Source of the DNA: Corticibacter populi
GTDB lineage: Bacteria; Pseudomonadota; Gammaproteobacteria; Burkholderiales; Burkholderiaceae_C
DNA length: 64,000 nucleotides
NCBI RefSeq assembly: GCF_004217315.1
Contig: NZ_SGWR01000003.1
Span: 248,001-312,000 of the forward strand
Direction: 5' to 3'
A model generated the notes under the pieces. It searched no databases. It saw nothing but the letters and a program-made list of their open reading frames with translations, and had not been told where the DNA came from. Below are positions 25,095-37,059 of this stretch, piece after piece (the stretch's first letter is position 1; every line of letters starts with the position of its first letter). The translations under genes were made by a program, and so were the position numbers.

Positions 25095-25792
25095 CACACC
25101 ACGCGCACGCGCAGCTCGCCCAGGCGCTCCACGCCGGCCACCATCAGGTCGCCGGCCTGCACCGCGCCCACGCCCTCGGGCGTGCCGGTGAAGATCAGGT
25201 CGCCCGGCTCCAGGCGGAAGTAGCGCGAGAGGTCGGCGATGGTCTCGGCCACCGACCAGATCAGGTGCGAGACGTTGCTGCGCTGGCGGTCCTGGCCGTT
25301 GACGCTCAGCCAGATGGCGGCATCGCTGAAGTGGCCCACCGCGCTGGCCAAGTGCAGCGGTGCAATCGGGGCGGAGGCGTCGAACGCCTTGCCGATCTCC
25401 CACGGGCGGCCCATCTCGCGCATCTTCATCTGCAGGTCGCGGCGGGTCATGTCCAGGCCGACGGCATAGCCCCAGACATGTTGCAGCGCCTGCTCCACCG
25501 CAATGTCGCTGCCGCCCTGGCCAATGGCCACCACCAACTCGGCCTCATAGTGGTAGTTGCTGGTGTTGGCCGGGTAGGCCAGCTCCAGCGTTTGGCCATC
25601 TGCGACGGGGATTACCGCGTCGGCGGGCTTGCAGAAGAAGAACGGCGGCTCGCGGTCGGGGTCGAACCCCATCTCGCGGGCGTGGGCGGCGTAGTTGCGG
25701 CCCACGCAGTAGACGCGCCGCACGGCAAACTGGGCATCGCTGCCGGCAACGGGAATGGCCACTGGGGCGGGAGGCGGAAAGACGAAGGACAT
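25094..25792 (-). CDS. Fumarylpyruvate hydrolase (FAH family)
   Basis: Hydrolyses fumarylpyruvate to fumarate and pyruvate, the last step of the gentisate route. The protein of 232 residues has the FAH-fold metal site: YCVGRNYAAHAREMG, FFFCKPADAV, YHYEAELVVAIG and IFTGTPEGVGAVQAGD. The start at 25792 has a GGAGCCACC ribosome-binding site, and the MSFVFPPPAP N-terminus is typical. An in-frame upstream extension is not supported. It overlaps the isomerase start, and lies 139 bases from the dioxygenase gene. Confidence 0.91.
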   Translation of the reverse strand: MSFVFPPPAPVAIPVAGSDAQFAVRRVYCVGRNYAAHAREMGFDPDREPPFFFCKPADAVIPVADGQTLELAYPANTSNYHYEAELVVAIGQGGSDIAVEQALQHVWGYAVGLDMTRRDLQMKMREMGRPWEIGKAFDASAPIAPLHLASAVGHFSDAAIWLSVNGQDRQRSNVSHLIWSVAETIADLSRYFRLEPGDLIFTGTPEGVGAVQAGDLMVAGVERLGELRVRVV

Positions 25793-25903
25793 GGTGGCTC
25801 CTGTGATGGATGTGAAATGGAGGGACGCAAGCGTGGGCAGGGCAAGGTGCATCGGGCCGGCCATCGTTCGCAGCAGCGCCAAACGCCCGCAGTGCTTCAA
25901 GGC

Positions 25904-25939
25904 GCGTTCAACAGCGCGTTCAACGACACGTTCAAAGGC
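25904..25939. repeat. Three imperfect 12-bp tandem units
   Basis: GCGTTCAACAGC, GCGTTCAACGAC and ACGTTCAAAGGC lie in tandem and run into the 3' end and stop codon of the gentisate dioxygenase gene. Probably a replication-slippage product; it would sit in the intercistronic part of the operon mRNA. Confidence 0.7.
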
Positions 25940-26987
25940 GCTCTTCGCGCAACAGGTTCAACGCGGCCTGCACCGGCCGGTCGGAGTAGCTGAACAGCAC
26001 GGCGTCCGCATCGGCCGAGAGGCGCAACGGCTGCCACGATGGCACGACGAAGGTGTCGCGCGGGCCGAAGGCGAAGGCGGTCTCGCCGATGTGGGCGGTG
26101 CCACGGCCTTCGACCACGCTGAAGACGGTGGCATCGGTCTGCCGGTAGCTGCGCCCCTCGAACCCGGCGGGCAGCAACTGCATGAAGGTGGCCATCGTCG
26201 GCATCGGCCAGCCGCCGGTGGCCGGGTTGACGTAGCGCAGCTTGACGCCATCCCAGGCGTCGATGTCGCCGTGGCGGGAGAGCTTCTCCAGCGCCTCGCG
26301 GCTGCGGCTGTACGGATAGCTGAAGATCGGCGAGGTCGGATCGGTGACCTGGTGCCGCACCGGCACCATGTTGTGGCCGAAGCGCGCGAAGCTGCTGCCT
26401 TCGGGGCGGGTGACGGGTTGCTCGGCCTCGGGATAGTTCTCGGCAAAGCCGCCATCCAGGTGTACCAGCAGCGGAATGTCCAGCCCATCGAGCCAGACCA
26501 CCGGCTCGCCGCCTTCGGCCTCGATGGGGTTGCCGTGGTCGTGCCAGGTCCACGACGGCGTGATGATGAAATCGCCCGGGTGCATGGTGGTGCGCTCGCC
26601 GTTGACGGCGGTGTAGGCGCCGCTGCCCTCGACGATGAAGCGCAGCGCCGACTGGGTGTGGCGGTGGCTGGGCGCGACCTCGCCGGGCAGGATCAGCTGC
26701 AGGCCGGCATACAGCGTGGAGGTGATGCTGGAGCGGCCCGGCAGGCCGGGGTTTTCCAGAATCAGCACCCGCCGCACGGCTTCCTCGGCGCTGATGATGG
26801 CGCCGGCCTGCATGACCAGCGGCCGCACCTCGTCGTAGCGCCACAGCGCGGCGACGGCCTTGGGCCGGGGCTGGGCTGGCACCAGGCTGTGCAGCGACTC
26901 CCACAGCGGCGTCAGCCGCTGCGCCGCGATGCGCTCGTAATAGGCCTGGCGCTCGGCCTGCGTGGTGGCTGCAACGGTGGTGCTCAT
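25932..26987 (-). CDS. Gentisate 1,2-dioxygenase
   Basis: Ring-cleaving bicupin dioxygenase using Fe(II), producing maleylpyruvate. The 351 residues have an N-terminal cupin with [20 protein letters not shown], which carries the iron-binding histidines, and [16 protein letters not shown], which carries another. The C-terminal cupin includes [14 protein letters not shown] and [33 protein letters not shown] is a clear gentisate-dioxygenase N-terminus. It is the first gene of the minus-strand operon 20264-26987, divergent from a LysR gene 174 bases away, which probably controls it in response to 3-hydroxybenzoate or gentisate. Confidence 0.94.
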   Translation of the reverse strand: MSTTVAATTQAERQAYYERIAAQRLTPLWESLHSLVPAQPRPKAVAALWRYDEVRPLVMQAGAIISAEEAVRRVLILENPGLPGRSSITSTLYAGLQLILPGEVAPSHRHTQSALRFIVEGSGAYTAVNGERTTMHPGDFIITPSWTWHDHGNPIEAEGGEPVVWLDGLDIPLLVHLDGGFAENYPEAEQPVTRPEGSSFARFGHNMVPVRHQVTDPTSPIFSYPYSRSREALEKLSRHGDIDAWDGVKLRYVNPATGGWPMPTMATFMQLLPAGFEGRSYRQTDATVFSVVEGRGTAHIGETAFAFGPRDTFVVPSWQPLRLSADADAVLFSYSDRPVQAALNLLREERL

Positions 26988-27160
26988 GCGTGTCTCCTAT
27001 ACCATTTGGTTTATGGCCCGCCGGACTTCTCTCACGTCATGGCCGGCAAATCTGCTGGTTTGTCTGGATTATTTGCACGCGGTCTGCCCACGTAAAATGG
27101 TCTTTTGTTATTAGGCATATCTTTATCCATATACCTTTCACCTCTTCACGAGTACGACCG

Positions 27161-28075
27161 ATGGACTGGACCGACCGCCTGCGGCTGCGCAACCTGCAAA
27201 TGCTGCTCAGCCTGGCCCATACCGGCAACATGAGCCAATCCGCGCTGGCGTTGAACACCACCCAGCCGGCCCTGTCCAAGTGGCTCAAGGAGCTGGAAGA
27301 AGACATGGGCCTGCAACTGTTCGAGCGCCATGCGCGGGGCCTGCGGCCAACGCCGCACGGCGAGGCGCTGATCGCGCATGCGCGCCGCATCAACGCCCAC
27401 CTGGACAGCGCCCGCGACGACATGCAGGCCCTGCGTGAAGGCGGCCACGGCCTGGTGGTGCTGGGCACCTCCGGGGCTTCAGCCTCCGATCTGGTGCCGG
27501 GGGCGGTGCTGCATCTGCTCGAACGCCTGCCGCAGACCCGCATCCGGCTGATGGAAAGCACCATGAACGTGCTGATGCAGCAACTCGCCACGGGCGAGCT
27601 GGACGTCGTGGTCGGCCGCACCGCGCCGGAGCTGCAGGAGGCGGTGACCGTCTCGGAAACGCTCTACATGGAGCCCATCCATCTCGTGGCCCGCCCGCAG
27701 CATCCGCTGTTCGCACGCGATGCCCTCGACTGGCCGGACCTCATGCAGTACCGCTGGCTGGTCTGGCCCAAGGGCACGCCGATCCGCAACACGCTGGAGA
27801 ACGCGCTGGCCGCTGCCGGGCAGGTGCTGCCGCGCGGCCACATCGAATCGAACTCGGTGACGCTGAACCTCACGCTGATCAACAGCAGCGACATGATCGG
27901 CCTGGCCTCGCACCGCGCCGCCGTGCGCTTCTCCCAACTCGGCGGCATGCGCATCGTGCCGCTGAAGATGTCGGGCTTTGGCACCGTCTCGATGTACTGG
28001 CGGCAAGGCAGCACCAACCGCATCGCCGTGGCCGCGATGCTGTCGGCCCTGCGGCAGGCGGTGGGCAGCGGCTGA
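27161..28075 (+). CDS. LysR-type regulator, likely of the gentisate operon
   Basis: Transcription factor of 304 residues with an N-terminal winged helix (LRNLQMLLSLAHTGNMSQSA and QPALSKWLKELEEDMGLQLFE) and a periplasmic-binding-like effector domain starting near residue 90. The start at 27161 gives MDWTDRLRLRNLQ, as in the GbpR/PecT-like subgroup; an earlier in-frame start would include unrelated residues. Divergent from the gentisate dioxygenase gene, the usual arrangement for a LysR activator of the neighbouring operon. The AT-rich spacer (27000-27160) holds the two promoters. Effector not known. Confidence 0.88.
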   Translation: MDWTDRLRLRNLQMLLSLAHTGNMSQSALALNTTQPALSKWLKELEEDMGLQLFERHARGLRPTPHGEALIAHARRINAHLDSARDDMQALREGGHGLVVLGTSGASASDLVPGAVLHLLERLPQTRIRLMESTMNVLMQQLATGELDVVVGRTAPELQEAVTVSETLYMEPIHLVARPQHPLFARDALDWPDLMQYRWLVWPKGTPIRNTLENALAAAGQVLPRGHIESNSVTLNLTLINSSDMIGLASHRAAVRFSQLGGMRIVPLKMSGFGTVSMYWRQGSTNRIAVAAMLSALRQAVGSG

Positions 28076-28090
28076 GCCGGCAGGTGCCGG

Positions 28091-28978
28091 TCATGCGGCG
28101 CCTGTCAGGTGCCGGATCAGCAACTGGGTTGCGCTGGAGCGCGAGGCATCGCCCCGCACCGCGATCACCAAACGCCGCCGCGCCCATGGCTCGGCCAGCG
28201 GGCGGGTGGTGAGTCCGAGCGCCCGGGTGTAGAGCCGCGCCGAGCCGGCCGGCAGCACGCCGATGCCCAGCCCGGCCGAGACCATCAGGCACATGGCATC
28301 GAAGCTGGTGACGTGGATGCGCATGCGCAGCGGCGCCTTGGCCAGCGCCGCCGCGACGATGAGCTGGTTGTTGATGGCGCTGCCCAGGTGCGCGCCGACG
28401 AAGTCGTAGGGCAGCGCGTCGGTCATCCGCACCGAGGCCTGTTCGGTGAGGGGATGGCCTTGCGGTGTCACCAGCACCAGCTCGTCCTCGCGGTAGGAGA
28501 TGAACTGCAGCCCGTCGCCATACTGGCCTTCGTTGAGGATGCCCAGGTCGGCCGTGTTGGAGAGCACCGACTGCGCCACCTGGGAGCTGATCTGCTCGTC
28601 GAGCTGGATCTGCACGCCGGGGTAGTGCGTCAGAAAGCTCTTCAGGTCGGCCGGCAGGAACTGGGTGATGGCCGATATGTTGGCGGCCACGCGCACCTGA
28701 CCCAGCATGCCGCTGCCCCAGGAGAGCATCTGCGCGCCGATGCTGTCCAGATCATTGAGCACGGTGCGCGCCAGGTTCAGCAGTGCGTAGGCTGCGGGCG
28801 CTGGTGCCATGCCCTTGTTGCTGCGGGTGAACAAGGTTACGTCGAGCTGCTGCTCCAGTTCGGCGAGCCGGCGGCTGGCCGCGGAGGCGGCAATGCATTG
28901 CCGCGCGGCGGCTGCGGCAATGGTCTTTTCTTCCATGGCGGCGACGAACAGGCGCAGGGAAATCGGGTCTATCTTCAT
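28091..28978 (-). CDS. LysR-type regulator, divergent from the CoA-transferase operon
   Basis: The 295 residues begin MKIDPISLRLFVAAMEEKTI with the helix-turn-helix AAARQCIAASAASRRLAELEQ and LFTRSNKGM. The effector domain contains VRVAANISAITQFLP and VSAGLGIGVLPAGSAR. The gene is convergent with the LysR gene before it (15-base gap) and divergent from the CoA-transferase gene at 29138, with a perfect GGGTTAACCC palindrome in the spacer. The most likely target is that operon. Confidence 0.88.
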   Translation of the reverse strand: MKIDPISLRLFVAAMEEKTIAAAAARQCIAASAASRRLAELEQQLDVTLFTRSNKGMAPAPAAYALLNLARTVLNDLDSIGAQMLSWGSGMLGQVRVAANISAITQFLPADLKSFLTHYPGVQIQLDEQISSQVAQSVLSNTADLGILNEGQYGDGLQFISYREDELVLVTPQGHPLTEQASVRMTDALPYDFVGAHLGSAINNQLIVAAALAKAPLRMRIHVTSFDAMCLMVSAGLGIGVLPAGSARLYTRALGLTTRPLAEPWARRRLVIAVRGDASRSSATQLLIRHLTGAA

Positions 28979-29023
28979 CGCGAAATGCGTTGATTGAAGA
29001 AAAATCGGCTGATGCTTATATAT

Positions 29024-29033
29024 GGGTTAACCC
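29024..29033. promoter_or_regulatory. GGGTTAACCC palindrome, possible LysR operator
   Basis: A perfect 10-bp palindrome in the 159-base divergent spacer between the LysR gene (28978) and the CoA-transferase gene (29138). It overlaps an AT-rich stretch (GCTTATATATGGGTTAA) suited to a promoter. Short, so it may be coincidental. Confidence 0.35.
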
Positions 29034-29137
29034 TGCATTGTAGAGTTGCCATGCCGGATTGCGATGGCAAGCTGACGCAATAGCGCTTTGCAACGCCTGC
29101 CGATGGTTCGATGATCAGCGCCAAAGGAGACGCAACG

Positions 29138-30346
29138 ATGCTGGACCAGATCGTCGATTCGGGCGTGCTCGCCGGTGTGCGGGTGGTGGAGATGGGGCAA
29201 TTGATTGCCGGGCCGTTCTGCGGCAAGACGCTGGGGGATTTCGGCGCCGATGTCGTCAAGATCGAGCCGCCTGGCGCGGGCGATCCGCTGCGCAACTGGC
29301 GCATGGTCAAGGATGGCACTTCTGTGTGGTGGCAGGTGCAGTCGCGCAACAAGCGCTCGATTGCGCTGGACCTGCGCAGCCCCGAGGGGCAGGACATCGC
29401 CCGCAGCCTGATCGCTGAGGCCGACGTGCTGATCGAGAACTTCCGCCCCGGCACGCTTGAGGGCTGGGGCATGTCGCCCGAACAGTTGCATGCCATCAAC
29501 CCTGGCCTGGTGATGCTGCGCATCTCCGGCTATGGGCAGACCGGGCCGTACCGCGACCTGCCGGGCTTTGGCGTGATCGGCGAATCCATGGGCGGGCTGC
29601 GCCATCTGACGGGCGAGCCAGGCCGCGTGCCGGTGCGCTGCGGCATCTCGATCGGCGATACGCTGGCGGCGCTGCACGGCACCATTGGCGTGCTGCTGGC
29701 GCTCTACCACCGCAAGGTCAGTGGCGGGCCGGGCCAGGTGATCGACGTGGCGCTGCACGAGGCGGTGTTCAACTGCATGGAAAGCCTGATTCCGGAGTAC
29801 AGCGTGTTCGGCGCCGTGCGCGACGCCGCTGGCAGCGCGCTGCCGGGCATTGCTCCGTCAAACGCCTATCCCTGCACCGACGGCTGGGTGCTGGTGGCTG
29901 GCAATGGCGACAGCATTTTCAAGCGCCTGATGGAGGCCATCGGGCGCGGCGATCTGGGCAACGATGCGGCGCTGGCCAACAACGCCGGGCGCGTGGCGCG
30001 CGTGGCCGAGATCGACGCGGCCGTTGCCGCATGGACGCAGCAGCGCCCGGTGGCCGAAGTGCTGCAGGCGCTGGCCGCCGCGCGCGTGCCGGCCGGCAAG
30101 GTCTACACCGCCCGAGACATCGCCGAGGACCCGCACTACCAGGCCCGCGACATGCTGCTGACGCAGACCACGCGCGATGGCTATGAAATCACCGTGCCAG
30201 GCATCGTGCCCAAGCTCTCGGGCACGCCCGGCGGCATCCGCTCCAGCGCACCCGGCCTGGGCGACGACACCGAGGCCGTGCTGCGCGAGATCGGCGTGAG
30301 CGCCGAGCAACTGGCCGCGCTGCGGCAGAAGGGGGTGGTGCAATGA
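29138..30346 (+). CDS. CaiB/BaiF family CoA-transferase
   Basis: Family III CoA-transferase of 402 residues that moves CoA between carboxylic acids. The start at 29138 has a strong AAAGGAG ribosome-binding site. GVRVVEMGQLIAGPFCGKTLGDFGADVVKIEPP is the defining N-terminus; the Asp nucleophile region and the GFGVIGESMGGLRHLTGEPG, VRCGISIGDTLAALHGTIGVL and IDVALHEAVFNCMES blocks follow. Its stop overlaps the lyase start (ATGA). With the lyase and Bug gene it probably activates a hydroxy-dicarboxylate for cleavage. Confidence 0.9.
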   Translation: MLDQIVDSGVLAGVRVVEMGQLIAGPFCGKTLGDFGADVVKIEPPGAGDPLRNWRMVKDGTSVWWQVQSRNKRSIALDLRSPEGQDIARSLIAEADVLIENFRPGTLEGWGMSPEQLHAINPGLVMLRISGYGQTGPYRDLPGFGVIGESMGGLRHLTGEPGRVPVRCGISIGDTLAALHGTIGVLLALYHRKVSGGPGQVIDVALHEAVFNCMESLIPEYSVFGAVRDAAGSALPGIAPSNAYPCTDGWVLVAGNGDSIFKRLMEAIGRGDLGNDAALANNAGRVARVAEIDAAVAAWTQQRPVAEVLQALAAARVPAGKVYTARDIAEDPHYQARDMLLTQTTRDGYEITVPGIVPKLSGTPGGIRSSAPGLGDDTEAVLREIGVSAEQLAALRQKGVVQ

Positions 30347-31368
30347 GCCCGCTCCACGCCACCATCAGCAACAAGGCCGATTCCGGCGCCGCCTCGCGTG
30401 CCGCGGATGTCTGGCACGGCCAGAGCCGGCGGGTGCGGGTGCAGGAAGTCGGCATGCGCGACGGCCTGCAGATCGAGCAAGCCTTCGTGCCCACCGCCGA
30501 GAAGATCGCGCTGGTCGACGCGCTTTCGGCCGCGGGGCTCCGGAAGATCGAGGTCACGGCCTTCGTCTCGCCCAAGGCCATTCCGTCGCTGCGGGATGCC
30601 GAAGAAGTGTTTCGCGGCATCACCAAGGCGCCGGGCTGCACCTACAGCGCGCTGGTGCCCAATGTCCGGGGGGCCGAGCGTGCCATCGCGGCGGGTGCCG
30701 ACGAACTGAACCTGGTGATGTCGGTCACCGAAACCCACAACCTGGCCAACCTGCGCATGCTGCGGGAGCAATCCTTCGCCGGCTTGCGGCAGGTGATCGA
30801 TACGGTGGGCGGGGCCGTCAGCGTCAGCGTCTCGCTCTCGTGCTGCTTCGGCTGCCCGATGGAGGGCGATGTGTCGCCCGGGCAGGTGTTCGACTGGGTG
30901 CAGCGCTTCGCCGACCTCGGCGTCGTCGGCATCAGCCTGTGCGACACCACCGGCATGGCCTACCCATCGCAGGTTCACGGCATGGCGAGCGAGGCGCGCC
31001 GGCGTTGGCCGGAGATCGATTTCACGCTGCACTTCCACAACACCCGCGGCATGGGGCTGGCCAACATCCTGGCCGGCCTCGATGCCGGCGTGCGCCATTT
31101 CGACGCCGCGCTCGGCGGCCTGGGCGGCTGCCCCTATGCGCCGGGCGCCAGCGGCAACGTCTGCACAGAGGAAGTCGTGCACGCGCTGCAGCTGATGGGC
31201 TACGACACGGGCATCGACCTGCAGGCGTTGCTCGATGCCGCTGCGCGCCTGCCGGCGCTGATCGGCCACGACATGCCAGGCCAGCTCGTCAAGGCCGGAC
31301 CGCGCTGGAAAACCCACCCGCCGCCGGCGGACCTGGCCGAGATCCGCCAGCGCGCCCTGGAGAAGTGA
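30343..31368 (+). CDS. Hydroxymethylglutaryl-CoA lyase family protein
   Basis: DRE-TIM metallolyase of 341 residues that cleaves 3-hydroxyacyl-CoA compounds such as HMG-CoA or citramalyl-CoA. VQEVGMRDGLQIE carries the catalytic arginine-aspartate pair. AFVSPKAIPSL, SLSCCFGCPMEGDV, and LHFHNTRGMGLAN with metal-binding histidines follow, as does LGGLGGCPYAPGASGNVCTEE with the catalytic-loop cysteine. An N-terminal extension of about 25 residues precedes the core. Coupled to the CoA-transferase gene by ATGA. The exact substrate is open: the pairing suggests citramalate, 3-hydroxy-3-methylglutarate or a similar acid. Confidence 0.88.
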   Translation: MSPLHATISNKADSGAASRAADVWHGQSRRVRVQEVGMRDGLQIEQAFVPTAEKIALVDALSAAGLRKIEVTAFVSPKAIPSLRDAEEVFRGITKAPGCTYSALVPNVRGAERAIAAGADELNLVMSVTETHNLANLRMLREQSFAGLRQVIDTVGGAVSVSVSLSCCFGCPMEGDVSPGQVFDWVQRFADLGVVGISLCDTTGMAYPSQVHGMASEARRRWPEIDFTLHFHNTRGMGLANILAGLDAGVRHFDAALGGLGGCPYAPGASGNVCTEEVVHALQLMGYDTGIDLQALLDAAARLPALIGHDMPGQLVKAGPRWKTHPPPADLAEIRQRALEK

Positions 31369-31402
31369 CCGCAATAATTTCAACCCAACGAGGAGACAAA
31401 CC

Positions 31403-32392
31403 ATGAAATCCATCACCCGCAAGCAATTCCTTGCCGCTGTCGCGCTGGCCGCAGCCCTGGGCGCTGCCAGCCTGGCCCAGGCCCAGGCCCCGCAGACCTG
31501 GCCGAACCGCGCCGTCACCCTGGTGGTGCCGGCATCTGCCGGCGGCACCACCGACCTGGCCGGCCGCATGCTCTCGCAACCGCTGGGCCAGCGGCTTGGC
31601 CAGTCCATCGTGGTGGACAACAAGGCCGGCGGCAATGGCGCCATCGCCGCCAACATCGTGCGCCGTGCCAGTGCCGATGGCTATACGCTGCTGATGCAGT
31701 ATTCGGGCTTCCATGTCATTTCCCCGCACGTCACCAAGGAGCCGCAATGGCAGCAGGCGGATTTCATCCCGGTGGCCAATGTGCTGTCGGCACCCCAGAT
31801 CGTGGTGGTGCGCGGCGACTTGCCGGTGAACACGCTTGATGAACTGATCGCCTACGCCAAGGCGCACCCGGGCCAGCTCAACTACGCGTCGTCCGGCAAC
31901 GGCTCGCTGCAGCACGTCACCGGCGTGCAGCTCGAACAGCAGGCCGGCATCCAGATGGTGCACGTGCCCTATCGGGGCACCGGCCCGGCACTGCAGGACC
32001 TGCTGGGTAGCCAGGTCGATCTGACCTTCGGCACTGCGCCGCCTTTCGTGCCGCACGTGCAGTCCGGCCGCCTGCGCGTGCTGGCGGTGACTGGTGCCAC
32101 GCGGCTGAGCAGCTTCCCCGAGGTGCCCACCACCGCCGAGGCTGGTTACCCTGGCGTCAATGCCACTTCCTGGTTCGGCGTGTTCGCGCCCAAGGGTACG
32201 CCCCAGCCGGTGATCGACCGGTTGGTGGGTGCCATCGAAGAAGTGACGGCCGAGCCCGCCTTCGTGCAAAGCGCGACGGAGCAGGGGGCTGCTGCCGACT
32301 TCCAGGGCCCGCAGGCCTTTGGCGAGCGCGTCAGGGCCGATTACGAAGCCTGGGGCCAAACCGTTCGGTCCGCCGGGATTCTGCCGGAGTGA
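31403..32392 (+). CDS. Bug/TctC-family solute-binding protein
   Basis: Periplasmic receptor of 329 residues. The signal peptide is MKSITRKQFLAAVALAAALG followed by a cleavage site near AQAQA. The mature part has VTLVVPASAGGTTDLAGRML and YTLLMQYSGF, both Bug-family carboxylate-binding elements. An AACGAGGAGA ribosome-binding site precedes the start. It lies 34 bases after the lyase gene, so it is probably the capture protein for the acid the operon degrades. No membrane TctA/TctB is nearby, as is common for Bug proteins. Confidence 0.9.
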   Translation: MKSITRKQFLAAVALAAALGAASLAQAQAPQTWPNRAVTLVVPASAGGTTDLAGRMLSQPLGQRLGQSIVVDNKAGGNGAIAANIVRRASADGYTLLMQYSGFHVISPHVTKEPQWQQADFIPVANVLSAPQIVVVRGDLPVNTLDELIAYAKAHPGQLNYASSGNGSLQHVTGVQLEQQAGIQMVHVPYRGTGPALQDLLGSQVDLTFGTAPPFVPHVQSGRLRVLAVTGATRLSSFPEVPTTAEAGYPGVNATSWFGVFAPKGTPQPVIDRLVGAIEEVTAEPAFVQSATEQGAAADFQGPQAFGERVRADYEAWGQTVRSAGILPE

Positions 32393-32411
32393 CGCCGTCC
32401 TGCGGCTCCTC

Positions 32412-32589
32412 GGAACCTGTCCGCCATCTTTTCGTGGTTCACGGCGGGAGGTCAAGAATGCAGGGGGCAAGATGCCCGTAGCAGGCGCAGACTGGCCGCC
32501 TGCGCATGGCTGACAACGCCGCCCGGTGCGTTTTTGACCTCCCGCCCTTCGGGACAACGTGACCCATGAAAAAGATCGTGCACAGGTTA

Positions 32590-32590
<1 letters not shown>
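32412..32590. mobile_element. Miniature inverted-repeat element, copy B (complete)
   Basis: The left end GGAACCTGTCCGCCATCTTT and the reverse complement of the right end, ATAACCTGTGCACGATCTTT, are imperfect terminal repeats. The match continues inward through TCGTGGTTCACG / TCATGGGTCACG and GCGGGAGGTCAAGAATGC / GCGGGAGGTCAAAAACGC. It is about 179 bases long with no coding capacity. The right tip abuts the stop codon of the E1 gene (32590-32592). It is related to copy A at 4798 and shares its terminal motif with copy C at 54791. Confidence 0.72.
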
Positions 32591-35295
<2,705 letters not shown>

Positions 35296-35357
35296 GGCGT
35301 GTCTCCGTAGGGGCGGGGAGAAGGCAGGCCGGGCCGCGCCACGGCCTGCGGGGGGCG

Positions 35358-36374
35358 TCAGCCGTTGCGGAACAGGAAGCTGTAGGCGTTGAGCGCCGGC
35401 ACGCCGCCCAGGTGGGCGTAGAGCACCTTGGAGCCTTCGGGAAACTCGCCCAGGCGCACCTTCTCGATCATGCCGTGCATGGATTTGCCCTCGTACACCG
35501 GGTCGGTCAGCATCGCCTCCTGGCGCGCGCACAGGCGGATGGCTTCGAGCGTGCCTTCGTTGGGCAGGCCATACTCGGGGCCGCCAAAGCGGGTGTCGAG
35601 CACGATGTCGTCCTCGGTGATGTCACGGCCCAGCTCCACCAGCTTGGCGGTGTTCTGCGCGATGCGCAGCACCTGGGCGCGGGTCGCCTCCGGCTTGGCC
35701 GAGGCATCGATGCCGATCACCTTGTTGGCGCGGCCATCGGCGGCAAAACCCACCACCATGCCGGCGTGCGTGCTGCCCGTGACCGAGCAGACCACGATGT
35801 AGTCGAACTGGAAGCCCAGCTCGGCCTCTTGCTGGCGCACTTCCTCGGCGAAGCCGACGAAGCCCAGGCCGCCCTTCGGATGCTCCGAGCAACCGGCCGG
35901 AATCGGGAACGGCTTGCCGCCGGCCTTGCGCACGTCTTCCATCGCCTGTTCCCAGCTGGGGCGGATGCCGATGTCGAAGCCCGCGGCATCCAGTCGCACG
36001 TCGGCGCCCATGATGCGGCTCATCTCGATGTTGCCGACGCGGTCGTACACCGCATCCGAGTAGTTCACCCAGTTCTCCTGCACCAGCACGCACTTCATGC
36101 CCAGGTGCGCCGCCACTGCGGCGACCTGGCGGGTCTGGTTGGACTGGATGCCGCCGATCGACACCAGCGTGTCGTAGCCGCCTTCGATGGCTTCGGGGAT
36201 CAGGTACTCCATCTTGCGGGTCTTGTTGCCGCCAAAGGCCAGGCCGGAGTTGCAATCCTCGCGCTTGGCGTACAGCTCGACCTTGCCGCCCAGATGGGCC
36301 GAGAGGCGCTTGAGCGGCTGGATCGGGGTGGGGCCGAAGGTCAGGGGATAGCGGGGGAATTTCTGCAGGTTCAT
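35358..36374 (-). CDS. acdS: 1-aminocyclopropane-1-carboxylate deaminase
   Basis: PLP enzyme that opens the cyclopropane ring of ACC, the plant ethylene precursor, to 2-oxobutyrate and ammonia. The length of 338 residues is exact for the family. The PLP lysine is Lys51 in [49 protein letters not shown] and the C-terminal [15 protein letters not shown] and [12 protein letters not shown] are ACC-deaminase signatures that separate it from D-cysteine desulfhydrase. It is divergent from an Lrp-family gene 170 bases away, the usual AcdR arrangement, and followed by the E1 gene. Confidence 0.95.
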   Translation of the reverse strand: MNLQKFPRYPLTFGPTPIQPLKRLSAHLGGKVELYAKREDCNSGLAFGGNKTRKMEYLIPEAIEGGYDTLVSIGGIQSNQTRQVAAVAAHLGMKCVLVQENWVNYSDAVYDRVGNIEMSRIMGADVRLDAAGFDIGIRPSWEQAMEDVRKAGGKPFPIPAGCSEHPKGGLGFVGFAEEVRQQEAELGFQFDYIVVCSVTGSTHAGMVVGFAADGRANKVIGIDASAKPEATRAQVLRIAQNTAKLVELGRDITEDDIVLDTRFGGPEYGLPNEGTLEAIRLCARQEAMLTDPVYEGKSMHGMIEKVRLGEFPEGSKVLYAHLGGVPALNAYSFLFRNG

Positions 36375-36420
36375 GGTCGGACTCCAAGTGGGGTGAAGGG
36401 GAGGAAAGTCCTGCCAATGG

Positions 36421-36544
36421 TAGAGAAAATGCAGAGAAATGTAATTTCTAAAATAATTGATTTTTATTGTGAAAATGATAATTTCATGCGTAATTTATCG
36501 ATATATATTTCTCTTAATTGAAGAAATGACTAATAATATTTCAC
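36421..36544. promoter_or_regulatory. AT-rich divergent control region acdS/acdR
   Basis: An unusually AT-rich stretch (for example ATAATTGATTTTTATTGTGA and ATTTATCGATATATATTTCT) between divergent acdS and the Lrp-type gene. Lrp-family regulators bind degenerate AT-rich arrays, so this is probably the AcdR operator region with both promoters. Individual sites cannot be fixed by eye. Confidence 0.55.
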
Positions 36545-37036
36545 ATGAAGAATGAACGAGCCGCTTCACTCACTCTGTCCGATCTGGACCGCACCGATCG
36601 CCATATCCTGCGGCTGCTGCAGGCCGACGCCTCGGTCTCCAACCAGGCCCTGGCCGAGAAGGTGCATCTGAGCCCGCCGGCCTGCCTGCGCCGGGTCGAA
36701 CGCTTGAAGAAGGCCGGGCTGATCCGCCAGGTGGTGGCGCTGCTGGAGCCGCAGGCGCTGGACATGGGCATGCTGGTGATGATCGGCGTGGTGCTGGACC
36801 GCTCCACCCCCGAAACCTTCGAGGACTTCGAAAGCGCCGTGCAGAAGGTCTCCGGCTGCATGGAATGCCACGTCGTCACCGGCGAATTCGACTACGTCAT
36901 GCTGCTGCGCACCAAGGACAACGAAAGCTTCAACCGCTTGCACGCCGAGCAACTGCTCTACCTGCCCGGCGTGCGCCAGATCCGCACCTTCATCGGCCTG
37001 CGCCAGGTGCTCTCGACCACACGGTTGCCAATCTGA
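36545..37036 (+). CDS. acdR: Lrp/AsnC-type regulator of acdS
   Basis: A 163-residue Lrp-family transcription factor. The N-terminal helix-turn-helix is LDRTDRHILRLLQADASVSNQ and LAEKVHLSPPACLRRVERLKKAGLI. The RAM ligand-binding domain contains ECHVVTGEFDYVML. Transcribed divergently from acdS, as acdR is in other proteobacteria, where it activates acdS with ACC and a partner protein. The start codon is at the edge of the AT-rich region, with no obvious Shine-Dalgarno, so the mRNA may be leaderless or poorly translated. Confidence 0.88.
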   Translation: MKNERAASLTLSDLDRTDRHILRLLQADASVSNQALAEKVHLSPPACLRRVERLKKAGLIRQVVALLEPQALDMGMLVMIGVVLDRSTPETFEDFESAVQKVSGCMECHVVTGEFDYVMLLRTKDNESFNRLHAEQLLYLPGVRQIRTFIGLRQVLSTTRLPI

Positions 37037-37059
37037 GCGCGAAGGGTTGTGGCAGCGCG

